A DNA stretch of 64,000 nt from Kitagawia praeruptora (taxonomy: Eukaryota; Streptophyta; Magnoliopsida; Apiales; Apiaceae): NCBI GenBank assembly GCA_037693485.1, contig CM075351.1:98040001-98104000 (forward strand), written 5' to 3'. The translations under genes and the position numbers were made by a program. Of this stretch, positions 60,420 through 64,000 are shown piece after piece; the first letter of the stretch is position 1, and the number at the start of each line of letters is the position of its first letter. Under the pieces are notes generated by a model. That model made no database searches and was not told the DNA's origin. It saw nothing but the letters and a program-made list of their open reading frames with translations.

Positions 60420-61030
60420 TAAATTCTAACTTAGGACGGAATTTGCCGCCTGCCAACTTACGACGGATTCCATCGTAAGTTCACTGCTAAACGAATTTAC
60501 GACGAATTTGTCGTCGTAAGTTCACTACTATAAAAAGTAATTCATTTTGCAATTAAATTAAATTACAATAAATGAATTTACGACGGATAATTCGTCGTAA
60601 GTGGGCTGCAAAAACGACATCGTTCCGTTATCAGTAAAAATAATTCATTATTCATTTAAATTTAATTGAAAAAAATCAATTTACGACGAAAATTCCGTCG
60701 TAAGTTTGCTACCAACACCAAACTTACGACGCTTTTCCGTTCCGTCGTAATAACTTACGACAGTTTTGTTGTTTCCGTCGTAAGTTGGGCGCGAAAACGA
60801 CATCGCTCCGTCATCATTAAAAATAATTCATTATGCATTTAAATTTAATTGAAAAAAAATCAATTTACGACGTAAATTTCGTCGTAAGTTTGCTACCAAC
60901 ACCGAACTTACAACGAATTTCCGTTCCGTAGTAATAACTTACGACGGTTTTTTGTTTCCATCGTAAGTTGGGCGCAAAAAAAAAACCCGTCACAAGTTTG
61001 TCGTCGTAAATGGCCAAATTTCTTGTAGCG
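60420..61030 (-). mobile_element. Terminal region of a decayed CACTA element
   Basis: The terminus GGCCAAATTTCTTGTAGCG at 61012-61030 is the complement of the common CACTACAAGAAATTTGGCC end, with one change (GCG for GTG). The preceding 600 bp are packed with TTACGACGG/CCGTCGTAA words and a 183-bp direct repeat (60611 and 60794, starting AAAACGACATCG). The opposite terminus was not found. Confidence 0.7.
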
Positions 61031-62654
61031 ATTGTTGCTGCTCAGGGCTCATGAACACATCAAACTGTAAGTGTTTGAATTATCAATTTTTAGATTTTTT
61101 TTCCAAAATTATTGATTAAGATATTACTTGTTATATTATGACATTTAAAAAATATACAAATTTCAAATATTGGAAAGAGAAAGCCAAAATTAATAAATGA
61201 TTAACTGAAACCGATAAACCGTTTTGCACGCTGATGCCGGTTAATAGTAATTAATCGAATCACATAATTCGATTTAATAACGTTAATAGTCAAAACCACA
61301 TTATGCATGCTCCTACAATTTTCGTATATAAACATTAGGAAAATCATCACATGACAAAAATTAATCCTTAAACATAGTCCTAAGGGCAACAGGACCCCAT
61401 TAACGCTCATCAATTGATTGGATTGTTTTCTAATTCAAATTTAATGCATTATTACATTAACACCTTTATAATTGATTTGCGTTTATGTAATAAAATCTGA
61501 ACCACTGATATTAGATAGAAATTAATGGTTATTATTCTTCATTCTTTTTTATACTTGGTTCTCAATTGAACCGACCTTTATTATGAAATATAACATTATT
61601 TCACATTTTTAATAAAAAGTTTATATCTATGTGCATGACAAATATGACATCCATACTATACTATTATAAATAAAATAAGGTATATTTGGTTAATTGATTT
61701 TTTAATGCCTTCCAAAAAAATTGTTAGCACATTTCTAAATGTAATAAGTTAAAAAATTATATTAAAAATATAATTAAAAAATTATGTAGTTAAATTTTAG
61801 TTGAAGTATAACTAACAAAGTATGTATTTATGTAAAATACGTGTTTTATTTTTCAAGTAAATTACAATATATATTTTAATTTGTTTTTTATATTTATGTA
61901 AAATATGTGTTTTATTTTTCAAGTAAATTACAATATATATTTTAATTTGTTTTTTTAGACGTTTCGAATAAGTTTTTTAGAAAGGCTTTAACAACCAACT
62001 AATTATACCCTATTTTCCTTATAAAAGTATAGTACAGATAGATAGTATACTTATTTTTCTTTTCATTTTCCTTTTTCTTAATTTGTTTACTTATTAATAT
62101 TTTTTATATAAAAATTGTTTAAATTAATTTTAAAAAATATTGGTTTCTCGAAAGAGTCAGAAGAGAAGTTGGGTATTGGTGAAGAACTCTAATTGAAATA
62201 TAATCGAAATAGTATGTAAAATATGTGATTTATTTTTTTATTTAAAATTAAATACATTTTGATTTGTATTTTATTTTTTGTAAGGTGTTAACAAACTTTT
62301 AGGAAGCTGTTAACCAACGAACTAAGACACAAAAATATATTTTCAAAATATTAAAAAACATGTTAAAATTTTCAAATTCAATTAAATTATATATAATTTA
62401 TTAAAAATAAAATACCACATGTTTTATAGAATTATAAACGTTTTCGGCTATATCAAGATTAGAATTATCACATGCACACACTTCTTCCTACAATTCTTTT
62501 TTCTACGATTTTAGGTTATACTAAATGATTTTTTTAAAACAATCTATTGAATCCTTAAGATATCTCACAATAACTATAAAAATAATTTTAAATTAGTAAT
62601 ATTTATTTATGTAATGAAATTAAGTATGGAACATTTTTTAATTTAAAATTAATA
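61031..62654. other. AT-rich intergenic DNA with a 66-bp tandem repeat
   Basis: TATTTATGTAAAATA(C/T)GTG at about 61824 restarts at about 61890, and the two copies run to about 61953. Nothing else recognised. Confidence 0.5.
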
Positions 62655-63260
62655 ATAAAATTTAGAGTATTTACCAAAAATACTACTTTTTTAAAAAAAA
62701 TTGCGATTTTACCATCTTCTCAAAATATTTGCAAAAATACAGAGGTTGCATTCAGTTGCATATGTGATTGGTTGCATTCAGTTGCATGTGGCTGCATCTA
62801 GTTGCATATGTGATCGCATACAACTAACCTTATACGTAATTGAAAATTGAATTTACATTTGCGGCTACGCCACCCTTATATACAAGAAAGTTAAATTTGC
62901 ATATTTTTGTTGCGCAGCAGGTTGAATTAAGTTGCATTCAATTGCATATGTGATTGGTTGCATTCAGTTGCATATGTGTTTGCATCCAATTGCATATGTG
63001 TTTGCATGCAACTAACCTCATACATAATTGAAAATTGAAATTACATATGTGGTTGTCCTTATATACAACGAAGTTGAATTTGCATTTTTTAGCTGCGCAA
63101 CAGATTGAATTTAGTTGCATGTGTTTGGTTGCATTCAGTTGCATATACAATCACATATGCAACCTCCGTATTTTTACAAATTATTTTTTTTTTTGAAAAA
63201 CTATTTTTGCAAAAAAGTTTTTGGTCTTGGATATTTATGAAAAAAACCTAAAATTTATTA
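62655..63260. mobile_element. Foldback/long-TIR element with TTGCAT-rich interior
   Basis: The left arm (ATACAGAGGTTGCA at about 62738-62751, preceded by A-rich sequence and ACCAAAAATAC) pairs imperfectly over about 90 bp with the right arm (TGCAACCTCCGTATTTTTAC at about 63159). Between them TTGCAT or ATGCAA words recur about 20 times in two related halves. It does not code; family unassigned. Confidence 0.55.
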
Positions 63261-63330
63261 AAGTAAATTCAAATTTTATATTAAATCAAATAATTAATGT
63301 ATTAATTCATAATAATAATAACAATATATG

Positions 63331-63357
63331 ATAATCCGTGCTTTGGTATAGACTAGT
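63331..63357 (+). mobile_element. Possible decayed Helitron-like end
   Basis: ATAATCCGTGCTTTGGTATAGACTAGT resembles the hairpin-CTAGT form of the other Helitron-like ends in this window, but the stem is broken. Confidence 0.25.
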
Positions 63358-63713
63358 ACAAGTGAGTTGTATGCATAACAATTATAACTTTTTTCGAGAA
63401 TATCCAGTGAACTCGGATCCATAACAATAAAACTGGAGATGCGGATGCCTTTTTGCCTAATGAATCAGATATCCCATCGCTTCTTCTGGAAATAAAGTGA
63501 TTTTAAATGAGAATATTTTAAATATTTTTCCAGAGAATATTTTCCTGTAAAATATTTTTTGAGGATATTTTCAAAATTAATTTATTTTCTGATAAACAAA
63601 CAGAGCTAATTAAAATTAATTATTTCTATAACTACTGCATTCATTATTTACTTTTAAGTAAATTGATGATTAATTATACATTTTATACAATGTGGAAGAT
63701 GCATAACAGTGTT

Positions 63714-64000
63714 TTACCAGCTGCTGCAAATAGTTCCTTCCAACACAACTATTGCTGCTAGTGCAAGAAGCTGCAACGGAGATGAACTTCTGCAATATAA
63801 TAAAGCCACATCAAATATTAATTCCAGAATACATATAAAATGCATGTAAAACGGAAAACAGATTAAAGTAAAATGAGGTAGTTGGACCCGCAGACCATAT
63901 AAGGGCATCTTCAACACATAAGGGCATCTTCCTTCAGAGTGTTTTGCTGTCTGGCTTTTGCTCTTGAGGTTGCTCCCAGAAAAAAGACAGGACAAGCATC
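63714..64000 (-). other. Possible exon-intron pieces of an unidentified gene at the right edge
   Basis: On minus, an AT-rich stretch ending TTATATTGCAG (about 63792) looks like a 3' splice site. It is followed by a coding-like frame (FISVAASCTSSNSCVGRNYL), then CAGCAGCTG and GTAAAAC (about 63715), a possible donor. Upstream sequence to the edge may be another exon. The 93-codon ORF through the whole segment would read across the putative intron. No homology recognised. Confidence 0.25.

Overview
This is a repeat-dense, AT-rich stretch of an angiosperm nuclear genome (probably a eudicot, not identified further). The evidence is plant-lineage Ty3/gypsy elements, a tRNA-derived SINE of the plant Au type, TRIM, CACTA, Tourist-like MITE, Helitron-like and LINE pieces, and a captured plant HMG-box gene fragment. 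I see no convincing intact host gene.

Layout. 1-6369: the left end holds a minus-strand LTR with PBS, a complete 313-bp TRIM, a Helitron-like end, a 736-bp tandem duplication and small degenerate repeats. 6375-43561: one large Ty3/gypsy element of the Tat type (951-bp LTRs, 5-bp TSD CTCCT, dual RNase H) fills the centre. Its gag is split at 8703-8707 by a 23.3-kb Tekay-type chromovirus structure (8708-32051, TSD CAGAA). This is not a single element but LTR-internal-LTR-internal-LTR, with a 9,921-bp period. Diagnostic differences show that the middle LTR is a chimera of the left and right LTRs, as expected from unequal crossing-over of one inserted element. Both Tekay copies share the same five in-frame stop codons, so neither is autonomous. 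Behind pol, the Tat element carries a 143-bp minisatellite and an antisense two-part gene with a candidate 96-bp intron.

43567-53022: an LTR flanked on one side by a PPT and on the other by a PBS, a 383-bp Tourist-like MITE (TSD TTA), a Helitron-like end, a SINE with a perfect 16-bp TSD, a 392-bp tandem array that carries a long-TIR MITE, and two LINE 3' ends. 53190-61030: a degenerate CACTA-type region with ACGACGG subterminal repeats contains a second, complete, non-autonomous CACTA element (53888-57369, TSD ACC). That element holds antisense exon fragments of a 3xHMG-box gene. A ten-unit 176-bp satellite-like array lies beside it. 61031-64000: AT-rich DNA, a TTGCAT-rich foldback element and possible exon pieces of an unidentified gene at the right edge.

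History. The Tat insertion is older (about 10 LTR differences in 951 bp, counted by eye). The Tekay insertion is younger (about 9 between the outer LTRs in 3.5 kb), and its internal duplication is younger still (about 4 differences between the two internal regions of 6.4 kb).
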